Below, one piece after another: positions 1-5,062 of a DNA stretch of 5,062 bases. Each line of letters opens with the position of its first letter. The first letter of the stretch is position 1. Below the pieces are notes generated by a model. It was given only the letters and a program-made list of their open reading frames with translations, did not search any database and had not been told where the DNA came from. The stretch lies in NCBI GenBank assembly GCA_037968395.1, contig JBBKVK010000062.1, positions 1-5,062 on the forward strand, given 5' to 3'. Origin of the DNA: JADKBO01 sp037968395. Lineage in GTDB: Bacteria; Bacteroidota; Bacteroidia; Chitinophagales; Saprospiraceae. The position numbers were made by a program, and so were the translations under genes.

Positions 1-14
1 TACAGGACAACATT

Positions 15-82
15 GAGCAGCCGACTTTATGTCTTGCCCATTCTGGTCTTTTGACAAACCAGTTCTGGTTTTTTGGCTGCTC
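15..82. repeat. Long-range inverted repeat enclosing smaller hairpins
   Basis: GAGCAGCC at 15-22 is the exact reverse complement of GGCTGCTC at 75-82. In plus-strand RNA the stem extends by a G-U and an A-U pair (23-24 with 73-74), which a minus-strand transcript would lack. Inside are CCA-TTC-TGG (38-46), GTC-TTTT-GAC (46-55 area) and the hairpin at 56-71. CTGGT at 43-47 and CTGGT at 65-69 can both pair with ACCAG at 58-62, so two folds exclude each other. This could be a terminator region, a structured RNA or a dispersed repeat unit. It is not tRNA-like: no T-loop motif is present. Confidence 0.45.
56..74 (+). terminator. Candidate rho-independent terminator (plus strand)
   Basis: AAACCAGTTCTGGTTT (56-71) folds into a six-pair stem, AAACCA with TGGTTT, around a GTTC loop. 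It runs directly into a six-T tract (69-74). The stem holds only two G-C pairs, so it is weak. It starts two bases after the TGA at 52-54 that closes a plus-strand frame open from the window edge, where a terminator of an incoming plus-strand gene would sit. On the minus strand the hairpin exists but lacks a trailing U tract. Confidence 0.35.
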
Positions 83-136
83 TGCATATGGGTGTTTTAG
101 CAACTGATAGAGATCTTCAGTAAAAAAAGAAAGAAA

Positions 137-760
137 TTAAAAATTAAAACCAAAATGCAACCCTGGTTCGCCAAAAAAGAATTTATTCCATTGGTCATCT
201 AGTTGCTTGAAGGCATCTGGCATTTGGGTGTGATAAGGTCGATGGGTAATTGCAAGTGATGGCTCAATAAAGAACCGACCTTTGAATAGTTTAATGTGAT
301 ATCCTACTCTATAAGTGTTAAATATTTGAAATCCCTTGTCTATCTTTCTGCCATCTTCATCTCTAAATGTTTGCCATGCATTCATTACATGAATACCTGT
401 ATATAGGCCCTTCCACCAATAGTGTTGGTACGCTAGTGCAAAACCGTATTCCTTAATATCTCCAGGAAACTTTTCTTCTGGAGCTTCCTTAGACTTGCCA
501 TAAGGAATGCCCAATGACCAAGCATATGTCCATGTTTTAAGCTCAAGCGAAAGTGCATCATTTGGAGTTAGTCTGTAACCGAAGTTTAATTGTGCAAAGT
601 TTGGGGAGTTATCGTCTGGGATTAAATTGGCTAAGACAAAAAGGGTACTGCCTATAAAGTATTTTTTATACGTGGAATCTTGTCTATCGTATTGAGCATT
701 TACTTGGATAGCACTTGACAATACCAAGGCAAATATAATTGTTATAATTCTGTTCTGCAT
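137..760 (-). CDS. Secreted outer-membrane beta-barrel-like protein, uncharacterised Bacteroidetes family
   Basis: The product has 207 residues. I chose the ATG at 758-760 because it begins a textbook signal peptide (MQNR, a hydrophobic stretch IITIIFALVLSSAI, then VNA before QYD, cleavage after residue 22). The frame stays open to an ATG at 823, but that would add 21 unneeded residues in front of the signal. The mature part has alternating aromatic/polar strands, for example LNFGYRLTPNDALSLELKTW, YGFALAYQHYWWKGLYTGIH and YRVGYHIKLFKGRFFIEPSL, and it ends in phenylalanine (HFGFNF), as outer-membrane barrels usually do. The overall pattern matches a hypothetical-protein family I recall from Bacteroidetes; no function is known to me. 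At about 185 mature residues it could form an eight-strand barrel. It lies 85 bp downstream of the crp-like gene and could share its transcript. Function is inferred only to the level of envelope location. Confidence 0.8.
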   Translation of the reverse strand: MQNRIITIIFALVLSSAIQVNAQYDRQDSTYKKYFIGSTLFVLANLIPDDNSPNFAQLNFGYRLTPNDALSLELKTWTYAWSLGIPYGKSKEAPEEKFPGDIKEYGFALAYQHYWWKGLYTGIHVMNAWQTFRDEDGRKIDKGFQIFNTYRVGYHIKLFKGRFFIEPSLAITHRPYHTQMPDAFKQLDDQWNKFFFGEPGLHFGFNF

Positions 761-818
761 TTCTTTATTTTTAGGTAAAACAATTATGCAAAGATGCAAT
801 GACGTGATATCAAATTCA

Positions 819-832
819 TTCACTTAAGTTAA
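819..832. promoter_or_regulatory. Quasi-palindrome upstream of the barrel gene, possible operator
   Basis: TTCACTTAAGTTAA matches its own reverse complement at 12 of 14 positions, with a perfect ACTTAAGT core (822-829). A second short palindrome, TGATATCA, lies at 805-812. Both fall in the 85-bp gap between the crp-like gene and the barrel gene, 45-72 bp before the barrel start. A dimeric regulator such as the neighbouring Crp/Fnr protein could bind here. The site fits neither the classical CRP (TGTGA-N6-TCACA) nor the FNR (TTGAT-N4-ATCAA) consensus, and short AT-rich palindromes occur by chance. No well-spaced Bacteroidetes promoter was found in the gap. Confidence 0.15.
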
Positions 833-845
833 TAAATGTCGCTTC

Positions 846-1424
846 CTAAAGATTCTTTTCCGTTAGTCTTCCTCTCAATCGACTTAATGACTGTGGAGTA
901 ATACCTAGAAAGCTTGCCAATTGGTGCAGTGGCACTCTTTGAATTAGATCAGGCTTTGTCGCTAATAGATTTAGATACCTCTGCTCTGGCGAGGAATTCT
1001 TGAAGTCATCAAATGAGTTTTGACTTTTTGTTAATAATTCTTCAGAAAGGAGCCTGCATAAGGTTTCAAATTTTGGAAATTTAGCAAAAATCTCTGCTTC
1101 CATATCCGGAGTAGAAGTGGATATGATCGAATCCTCTAAACATGAAATATAGTAGGCAGAAGGTTTATTACTCATCACACATTCTGGCACTTCCCCTTCC
1201 AATTCTGTATAAAAAGAGGTAGTCTTTTCTATACCATCTAAAATATAGTATTTTCTCAAACATCCTTTCAGTACAAAATATCCATTTTTTGTATGTTGAC
1301 CTTCCTTTAATAGAATTTCGCCCTTTTTAACTTGTCTGAAAATATCTAAATCTATGATCGCTTGCTTTTCATCACTAGTCAAAGTTAAATAATTAGCAAT
1401 GTAGTCAAAAAGTACTTTTTCCAT
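846..1424 (-). CDS. Crp/Fnr-family transcriptional regulator
   Basis: The 192-residue protein has the usual length and two-domain layout of this family. An N-terminal cyclic-nucleotide-binding-like beta roll spans about residues 25-115 (VKKGEILLKEGQ, then GYFVLKGCLRKYY), followed by a long dimerisation helix at about 110-140. A C-terminal winged-helix DNA-binding part holds the helix-turn-helix at about 164-186 (VPLHQLASFLGITPQSLSRLRGRL). The region where CRP carries its cAMP-contacting Arg-Ser reads EVPECVMSNKPSAYYI, so cAMP binding is unlikely. The four cysteines (55, 82, 95, 123) do not follow the N-terminal FNR cluster. Such proteins in Bacteroidetes commonly respond to unknown signals. 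An in-frame TAG nine bases upstream fixes the ATG at 1424 as the start. It follows the small membrane-protein gene by 45 bp and is probably co-transcribed with it. The target genes are unknown. Confidence 0.92.
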   Translation of the reverse strand: MEKVLFDYIANYLTLTSDEKQAIIDLDIFRQVKKGEILLKEGQHTKNGYFVLKGCLRKYYILDGIEKTTSFYTELEGEVPECVMSNKPSAYYISCLEDSIISTSTPDMEAEIFAKFPKFETLCRLLSEELLTKSQNSFDDFKNSSPEQRYLNLLATKPDLIQRVPLHQLASFLGITPQSLSRLRGRLTEKNL

Positions 1425-1460
1425 AATATTCTAATCCAATTTTTATAACCCAATTGTTCC

Positions 1461-1472
1461 TCTTTCCTCCTA
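1461..1472 (-). promoter_or_regulatory. Strong Shine-Dalgarno-like sequence far from the crp-like start
   Basis: The minus strand reads TAGGAGGAAAGAGG from 1472 downward, overlapping the stop codon (TAG, 1470-1472) of the small membrane-protein gene. It is the best ribosome-binding match in the window, yet it stands 41 bases before the crp-like ATG, too far for ordinary use. A TTG at 1452-1454 sits at a normal distance and opens a 22-codon frame that overlaps the crp start out of frame. This may be a leader peptide or a chance purine run. Confidence 0.25.
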
Positions 1473-1853
1473 CTTCATTTTATTAACCCCAATCATTGTT
1501 AAAACACCAATTGGTAAGAAAAATATCCATTGAGGAACTAGTATACCATAATAAAAACTGGCAATGATCGATGGCAAGCAAAATGCTAAGTTTAAGTGCC
1601 CTACCCCTTCAATCAACTCTGTGTTGGTGGAATATTTTTTATTGTATCCAGCAGATAGCAATATATAGGAAGTGACTAATAAGATGAAAGTCACCATATG
1701 CCAAGCACCTACCAGTTCTGAAGTTTCTTGGAGTCCTAGTGAGCTATCTAACATCGGGTCAACCAAGCTTAATTGTCCACCAATCAGATGTAGAAAGAAG
1801 GTTGTAAGATTTATTACTCCTGCAATAATCAAAAATGTATTTTTCTGTTTCAT
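1470..1853 (-). CDS. Small four-helix membrane protein of unknown function
   Basis: The 127-residue protein has four hydrophobic segments at about 7-27, 48-70, 84-104 and 106-124, joined by short loops, so it should be an inner-membrane protein with both ends on the same side. Histidines occur in or near three of the helices (FFLHLIGG, H22; GAWHMVT, H52; GVGHLNLAF, H86), which could hint at metal or haem contact, but nothing else supports this. The C-terminus ends in basic residues (NKMK). I do not recognise a named family. It lies 46 bp after the SulP gene and 45 bp before the Crp/Fnr gene on the same strand. Its close pairing with the regulator suggests a link, for example target or sensing partner, but that is only context. 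The ATG start gives a sensible N-terminus (MKQKN before the first helix). Confidence 0.8.
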   Translation of the reverse strand: MKQKNTFLIIAGVINLTTFFLHLIGGQLSLVDPMLDSSLGLQETSELVGAWHMVTFILLVTSYILLSAGYNKKYSTNTELIEGVGHLNLAFCLPSIIASFYYGILVPQWIFFLPIGVLTMIGVNKMK

Positions 1854-1873
1854 TAATTTCGTCTTTTATGTCT

Positions 1874-1883
1874 TAAGATCTTA
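1874..1883. repeat. Short palindrome in the sulP/membrane-protein gap
   Basis: TAAGATCTTA is a perfect 10-bp palindrome overlapping a second one, TCTTAAGA (1871-1878); together they make a TCTTA-AGA-TCTTA direct repeat. It lies 21 bp upstream of the membrane-protein ATG, within the 46-bp gap after sulP. It might be an operator, but it is short, AT-rich and could be chance. There is no terminator-like U tract after it. Confidence 0.15.
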
Positions 1884-1899
1884 CAAGAATAATTGCAAC

Positions 1900-4140
1900 T
1901 TACTGTCCAATCCTATCCACCAAATCCAATCCAAAAGACAGTAACTTTTGAGTCTCATCTGTTCTAGCTAACTTCACTTTACTGAAAATTAATAGCGAAT
2001 TGCCATTACTTTCGATGTGGTATATCTGCTCTCCTTCAAAGAATTCGATCAGCTTATCTGTAAAAAATGACCTGACATCATCATCGTTTTCTGCATAAAG
2101 CAAAACCTCTTCAGAAAACTTTGGATGCTCAGGAAAATCAATATCCTTATAACCAGTGAAAGCTAAAACCCGGTCAAATAATTTTTCAAATAATCCCTCT
2201 TTCTCCATTATAAACTTAGGGATTGCTGTATTGAGTTTGATAGTCATTAAGGTTGTGTAAAATACTTCCGCTGTAAAGGATGCTCCTTCATTAAATACAA
2301 CATCTGCTATCTCCCATTTAATATTTCTATCTTCTAACTCACCAGTTAGACAATTGGATTGTCGCTCGATAGGTCTTATATCAAAAAACTGAAATTCTTT
2401 TAGATGAAGGGTTTCATTATTTGTCCTACTTTCATACAAGTAATCGTTTTGCAAAGCAATATCCTTCAATCGCTCTTGTCTTGGTGACAACTTCTGCCCC
2501 ATTGGCACAAGGGATATTTTAAGTGCTTTAGAATGGGTGGATGATGAGACATGTTGCTCCATTCCTTTTATATTTAAATTGCCCCCTGACTCTCGATATT
2601 GATCCCCAAATTCATAGATTTTTTCTAAAAAAGTTAAATCTACGAGACGAGTTTGAGACAAATCAACAGTGATGTCTTTACCAATTGGAATGTCTCTTGT
2701 AAGCTTTGAAAACTTTGGAATAGACATAAAGTTGGCTACACCTTTTATGCTCATATCGTAATTGCCATCCTTTCTAATAAATAAGCTAGAATCGGAATTT
2801 AATGACAGAGATAAAAAGGTAGTAATCGGCAACCTTGCCAATAGTACTTGCACCAACAAAGTAAATAATGTCCCACCTATAATACCCCAAAGAAGATTGG
2901 TATAAAGTGTAATAATCAATGTCACAACCATGAAGATCAACTGCTCAATACCTTCTCCATAGATCTTCTTAAATGTAGTTGGCGATGCCAATCTAAACCC
3001 TATATAAACCAAGATGGCTGCTAATGCTGCATACGGTATTAACTGAATCACGGGGCTTAACACTAATAGAAATAATATAAGGAATATACCATGGTAAAAA
3101 TTTGACCATTTAGTTTTAGCATGATTGGTAATATTAACTGTGCTCCTCACCACTACTGTAATGATCGGTAAGCCACCGATTGCACCGCAGACCATAGTAC
3201 CAATACCAACTCCTATTAGATCTTTATTGAGGTTAGTCACTCTTTTGTAAGGATCTAGTCTATCCACTGCCTTTGCCATAGCTAGTGTCTGCATTGAGGC
3301 GATCAGAGTGATTGAGATCACTGCCACCCAAAACTCAAAGGTATCTGCTTTACTAAAATTAGGGTGTAATATTGCTTTAGATAAATCATCCGGAATGCTT
3401 ATAAGAAACTTAGGACCTACAGTATAATCATGCCCAAATATGTGGGATGTATGTGGCTCCATAAAATTAAAAAAATAAACTAGTGGAATAGAAACGAACA
3501 ATACCCAAAGAGATGCGGGAAGAAAGTGTAACAATCTAGATTGTATCTTAGGGATGACAACCAATAACACTATACTGATCAAGGATATACTTAGGATAAA
3601 AGGGTTGACTTTATCTATATGATCAAAAAAACCAGTAAGCTTTTCAACAGTATTCCCTTGTATCGGAGGGATCCCAAAAGCCACATATATCTGACTGGTA
3701 AATATAATTACTCCAATGGCTACCATGACACCATTGATCACAGAAGAAGGAATACTCTCTGCAATATATCCAAGTTTAAAAACACCTAGAATCACCTGAA
3801 TGCCTCCAGCTACTACAGTTGCCGCTAATACATAATTAAATGCTTGACCAGTGCCATCGTCTAAGCTCATGAGGGCTGACAACATTACAGCAATTAACCC
3901 AGCGGCCGGACCATTGATGGCTAAGTGACTGCCTCTGTAAAGTGTAACGACAATCCCTCCAATTATAGCGGATATCAGTCCAGCAATAGGCTCTACTCCT
4001 GAAGCGACTGCTACCCCTAAGGCAAGGGGCAGTGCTACCATTGAAACACTTAAGGCAGCTAGTATATCTGATTTCCAGTTTTCCTTAATGCCTCGCCAGC
4101 CTGTCTTTGGTATATTGTTATCGATTCTTATCTGTGTCAA
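1900..4140 (-). CDS. SulP-family inorganic anion transporter with STAS domain and C-terminal extension
   Basis: This 746-residue inner-membrane protein should carry an inorganic anion, most likely sulfate or bicarbonate; the substrate cannot be read from the sequence. Residues about 24-436 hold some 12-14 hydrophobic segments with SulP hallmarks: KSDILAALSVSMVALPLALG near the first helix, SHLAINGPAAGLIAV (71-85), NKDLIGVGIGTMVCGAIGGLP (about 305-325) followed by VRSTVNI, and IPYAALAAILVYIGFRLASP (368-387). A STAS domain follows at about 460-545 (ITVDLSQTRLVDLTFLEKI), with threonine 503 where bacterial STAS proteins often have serine. Residues about 575-746 form an extra domain, far beyond the usual 500-600-residue length. 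The start is a TTG (4138-4140): an in-frame TAG at 4162-4164 leaves no upstream ATG or GTG, and the first downstream ATG (residue 34) lies inside a membrane helix. Two small genes follow at short spacing. No carbonic anhydrase gene, a frequent partner of bicarbonate-type SulP proteins, is in view. Confidence 0.93.
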   Translation of the reverse strand: MTQIRIDNNIPKTGWRGIKENWKSDILAALSVSMVALPLALGVAVASGVEPIAGLISAIIGGIVVTLYRGSHLAINGPAAGLIAVMLSALMSLDDGTGQAFNYVLAATVVAGGIQVILGVFKLGYIAESIPSSVINGVMVAIGVIIFTSQIYVAFGIPPIQGNTVEKLTGFFDHIDKVNPFILSISLISIVLLVVIPKIQSRLLHFLPASLWVLFVSIPLVYFFNFMEPHTSHIFGHDYTVGPKFLISIPDDLSKAILHPNFSKADTFEFWVAVISITLIASMQTLAMAKAVDRLDPYKRVTNLNKDLIGVGIGTMVCGAIGGLPIITVVVRSTVNITNHAKTKWSNFYHGIFLILFLLVLSPVIQLIPYAALAAILVYIGFRLASPTTFKKIYGEGIEQLIFMVVTLIITLYTNLLWGIIGGTLFTLLVQVLLARLPITTFLSLSLNSDSSLFIRKDGNYDMSIKGVANFMSIPKFSKLTRDIPIGKDITVDLSQTRLVDLTFLEKIYEFGDQYRESGGNLNIKGMEQHVSSSTHSKALKISLVPMGQKLSPRQERLKDIALQNDYLYESRTNNETLHLKEFQFFDIRPIERQSNCLTGELEDRNIKWEIADVVFNEGASFTAEVFYTTLMTIKLNTAIPKFIMEKEGLFEKLFDRVLAFTGYKDIDFPEHPKFSEEVLLYAENDDDVRSFFTDKLIEFFEGEQIYHIESNGNSLLIFSKVKLARTDETQKLLSFGLDLVDRIGQ

Positions 4141-4308
4141 ACTCTGTAGGGATGGTTTAGACTACAAAAGAACAAAAAGTTATTTACAATATCTATAAGT
4201 GTGGGTTATTAGGCAAGAAACAATCAATCCTGTTGTCATTTATTCTAATATGAGTTGGATTAATTAATAAAAATTCATTAGCCATAAACAAGCCTTTAAT
4301 CCACAAAA

Positions 4309-4326
4309 TCACATATGTAAATGTGA
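4309..4326. promoter_or_regulatory. 18-bp dyad upstream of sulP, candidate operator
   Basis: TCACATATGTAAATGTGA has perfect six-base arms (TCACAT and ATGTGA) around a six-base spacer. It lies 169 bp upstream of the SulP start and downstream of the candidate promoter at 4431-4461. The TGTGA half-site is that of CRP, but the two halves are everted compared with the CRP consensus (TCACA-N8-TGTGA instead of TGTGA-N6-TCACA). A dimeric regulator could bind it, possibly the Crp/Fnr protein of this window, though nothing shows that. In RNA it could also fold as a small hairpin. Confidence 0.3.
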
Positions 4327-4430
4327 CTTCTATTATTATATACATATTGCGCAAATATTGAAAGAACATATTAGTAATGCTCCTCATAAAGTGTTGTCAA
4401 TCTATAATATTAGAACAATCAGGAATGAAT

Positions 4431-4461
4431 CAAACCAATTGTGTCAATTATGCGATTCCAA
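4431..4461 (-). promoter_or_regulatory. Candidate Bacteroidetes-type promoter for the SulP block
   Basis: On the minus strand TTG (4461-4459) is followed after exactly 20 bases by TTGGTTTG (4438-4431). This fits the Bacteroidetes sigma-factor pattern (TTG near -33, TAnnTTTG near -7) with one mismatch. Transcription would start near 4425, giving a leader of about 285 bases before the SulP TTG, containing the 18-bp dyad. It begins just after the LytTR stop codon. A one-mismatch match in AT-rich DNA is modest evidence. Confidence 0.25.
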
Positions 4462-4466
4462 TTTTT

Positions 4467-4880
4467 TCAATCTCCCATCCATTCCTCTAATTCCTCAAGA
4501 AAGGTTTTTTTTCGCCTTCTAGAAATAGGAACAGTATCACCATTAGCCATCTCGATCAATCCATCTCTATACAATTTTTTAATATGAATGAAGTTAACCA
4601 AATGAGATTTATGGCAATATTTAAAAGCTTTGCCAAGCTTTAGTGAAAGGTTGTATAGGGTGTCATTAGAAAGCAATAGTGTGCCATCACTCATCACTAC
4701 CTTCATGAAGTTCTGGCAAGATTCGACTCTAATTATTTCGGATTTTTCAATTATCTCAATGGCATCATATGTACTAACCATGGCTTTTCCATTCCCCAGT
4801 TTCATAACTGTTTTTTTATGATCTTTTAAACTAAGCGTAAAGACCTTATTTCTTGGCGTTTTCAACATAATATTATTCAT
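4467..4880 (-). CDS. Stand-alone LytTR-domain DNA-binding protein
   Basis: The 137-residue protein is a LytTR DNA-binding domain (about residues 36-134) with a short N-terminal tail. Diagnostic stretches are IIRVESCQNFMKVVMSDG (49-66), SNDTLYNL (71-78), FKYCHKSHLVNFIHIKKLYRDG (86-107 area) and MANGDTVPISRRRKK (111-125). In the family this fold contacts DNA with loops and strands, often at paired direct repeats. Typical LytTR regulators are REC-LytTR response regulators of about 240 residues; here the receiver is absent, so phosphorylation control is not expected. An in-frame TAG at 4890-4892 rules out a longer N-terminus; ATG 4880 is taken, and ATG 4868 (residue 5) is possible. There is no histidine kinase gene in view. 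The SulP block begins 326 bp downstream on the same strand, so it may be a target, but this is only proximity. Confidence 0.88.
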   Translation of the reverse strand: MNNIMLKTPRNKVFTLSLKDHKKTVMKLGNGKAMVSTYDAIEIIEKSEIIRVESCQNFMKVVMSDGTLLLSNDTLYNLSLKLGKAFKYCHKSHLVNFIHIKKLYRDGLIEMANGDTVPISRRRKKTFLEELEEWMGD

Positions 4881-4889
4881 ATAGACTTT

Positions 4890-4919
4890 CTACTTTAGTA
4901 TCAATATTCGTGCTTCCAT
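4890..4919 (-). other. Nine-codon mini-ORF in frame with the LytTR gene
   Basis: ATG at 4917-4919 reads MEARILILK and stops at TAG (4892-4890), ten bases before the LytTR ATG and in the same frame. The peptide resembles the first strand of response-regulator receiver domains, which often begin M-x-ARILIVEDE. It could be a remnant of a lost receiver domain, a leader peptide, or chance. It would lie within the transcript of the candidate promoter at 4942-4972. Confidence 0.2.
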
Positions 4920-4941
4920 AAATTGATGAAAGTAATTGTTA

Positions 4942-4972
4942 CAAAGATTGGGAACTAGAAACAACAATACAA
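4942..4972 (-). promoter_or_regulatory. Candidate Bacteroidetes-type promoter for the LytTR gene
   Basis: On the minus strand TTG (4972-4970) is followed after 20 bases by AATCTTTG (4949-4942), one mismatch from TAnnTTTG. Transcription would start near 4935, about 55 bases before the LytTR ATG, a normal leader length. Other TTG triplets lie nearby, so the -33 element is ambiguous. Confidence 0.3.
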
Positions 4973-5037
4973 TACCAAAAATTAATATTTTCCTATACTT
5001 ATTATAGAATATATTTTCATATATATTTGTTTATCTG

Positions 5038-5053
5038 ATATTTATATAAATAT
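5038..5053. repeat. 16-bp perfect AT-only palindrome
   Basis: ATATTTATATAAATAT equals its own reverse complement over all 16 bases and is followed by a T run (5053-5057) on the plus strand. It contains no G or C and sits in a very AT-rich stretch, so chance is a real possibility. It might be a site for a nucleoid protein, part of an upstream promoter element, or a weak hairpin. Confidence 0.3.
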
Positions 5054-5062
5054 TTTTCCTTA

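Larger units (their letters stand above)
1..136. other. Left-edge intergenic region, structured and richer in G+C
   Basis: This stretch lies downstream of the barrel-protein gene. 44 of its first 100 bases are G or C, visibly more than in the other gaps of the window. It holds a 15-22/75-82 inverted repeat and a hairpin at 56-71, listed separately. Two plus-strand frames are open at the window edge: one ends at TGA 52-54, the other at TGA 105-107. Either could be the 3' end of a plus-strand gene converging on the block described here, but I recognise neither peptide and they are too short to call. Bases 120-136 are a purine-rich tract just past the barrel gene's stop. Confidence 0.5.
4141..4466. 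other. 326-bp AT-rich gap between LytTR and SulP genes
   Basis: No supported gene lies here. A 64-codon minus-strand frame (4193-4387) is open but looks like AT-rich chance sequence and is rejected elsewhere. The gap holds a candidate promoter at 4431-4461, an 18-bp dyad at 4309-4326 and an eight-base inverted repeat TGGATTAA (4256-4263) / TTAATCCA (4296-4303). A weak five-pair hairpin (AATTG-ACA-CAATT on the minus strand, 4437-4449) follows the LytTR stop, but without a U tract it is not a convincing terminator. The length and the sites suggest that the SulP block has its own promoter and regulation, separate from the LytTR gene. Confidence 0.5.
4881..5062. other. AT-rich upstream region of the LytTR gene
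   Basis: No gene of ordinary size lies between the LytTR start and the window edge. The stretch is very AT-rich, most of all beyond 4980. It contains a nine-codon minus-strand mini-ORF (4890-4919), a candidate promoter (4942-4972), a weak CTATA/TATAG hairpin (4993-5007) and a 16-bp palindrome (5038-5053). It is probably the promoter and leader region of the LytTR gene; the gene upstream is outside the window. Confidence 0.5.

Noticed and set aside
15..82. tRNA-like cloverleaf or integron attC site
   Set aside because: The outer stem and inner hairpins suggest a cloverleaf, but no T-loop motif, CCA end or anticodon arrangement is present, and the attC core motif (GTTRRRY) is missing.
761..823. 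Longer N-terminus for the barrel protein starting at ATG 823
   Set aside because: It would put 21 residues before a complete signal peptide; the ATG at 760 gives the normal secreted form.
1672..1944. A 90-codon plus-strand frame
   Set aside because: It is antisense to the membrane-protein gene and the end of sulP, both better supported, and its peptide has no recognisable features.
4193..4387. A 64-codon minus-strand frame in the gap between the LytTR and SulP genes
   Set aside because: The sequence is AT-rich with a biased, unfamiliar peptide and no domain. An AGGAG before its second ATG (residue 7) and a candidate promoter upstream are the only points in favour. More likely chance within the sulP leader.
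4437..4449. Terminator after the LytTR gene
   Set aside because: The hairpin has only five pairs, one of them G-C, and no U tract follows on the minus strand.
4630..4821. A 63-codon plus-strand frame
   Set aside because: It lies entirely antisense to the well-supported LytTR gene.

Overview
The window looks like chromosomal DNA from a Bacteroidetes (Bacteroidota) bacterium, probably of the Cytophagales/Flavobacteriia type. It is AT-rich, Shine-Dalgarno signals are mostly weak, and the gene types fit: a small outer-membrane beta-barrel protein of a Bacteroidetes-typical hypothetical family, a Crp/Fnr regulator beside a small four-helix membrane protein, a SulP transporter with the C-terminal extension I associate with this phylum, and a free-standing LytTR-domain protein. 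No tRNA, rRNA, CRISPR array, transposase or phage gene was seen. This identification rests on sequence reading only.

All five supported genes lie on the minus strand, so transcription runs from right to left. From the right: an AT-rich leader (4881-5062) with a candidate promoter, a nine-codon mini-ORF and a 16-bp palindrome; a 137-residue LytTR DNA-binding protein (4467-4880); a 326-bp gene-poor gap (4141-4466) with a candidate promoter and an 18-bp dyad; a 746-residue SulP anion transporter starting at TTG (1900-4140); a small membrane protein (1470-1853); a Crp/Fnr-family regulator (846-1424); and a secreted beta-barrel protein (137-760, start moved inward to give a proper signal peptide). 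The last 136 bp at the left edge are richer in G+C and hold nested inverted repeats, including a candidate plus-strand terminator.

Gaps inside the block sulP - membrane protein - crp - barrel protein are only 46, 45 and 85 bp, with no convincing terminator. The four could therefore be one transcript, although their products need not share a pathway. The transporter presumably moves sulfate, bicarbonate or a similar anion across the inner membrane. The Crp/Fnr protein lacks the cAMP-binding arginine-serine motif and an FNR-like cysteine pattern, so its signal is unknown. The LytTR protein has no receiver domain and probably acts as a DNA-binding regulator; whether it controls sulP is a guess from position.

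This is mostly an ordinary region. The points most worth a second look are the roughly 170-residue C-terminal domain of the transporter, its TTG start, the dyad upstream of it, the mini-ORF before the LytTR gene that reads like the first residues of a receiver domain, and the structured left edge.
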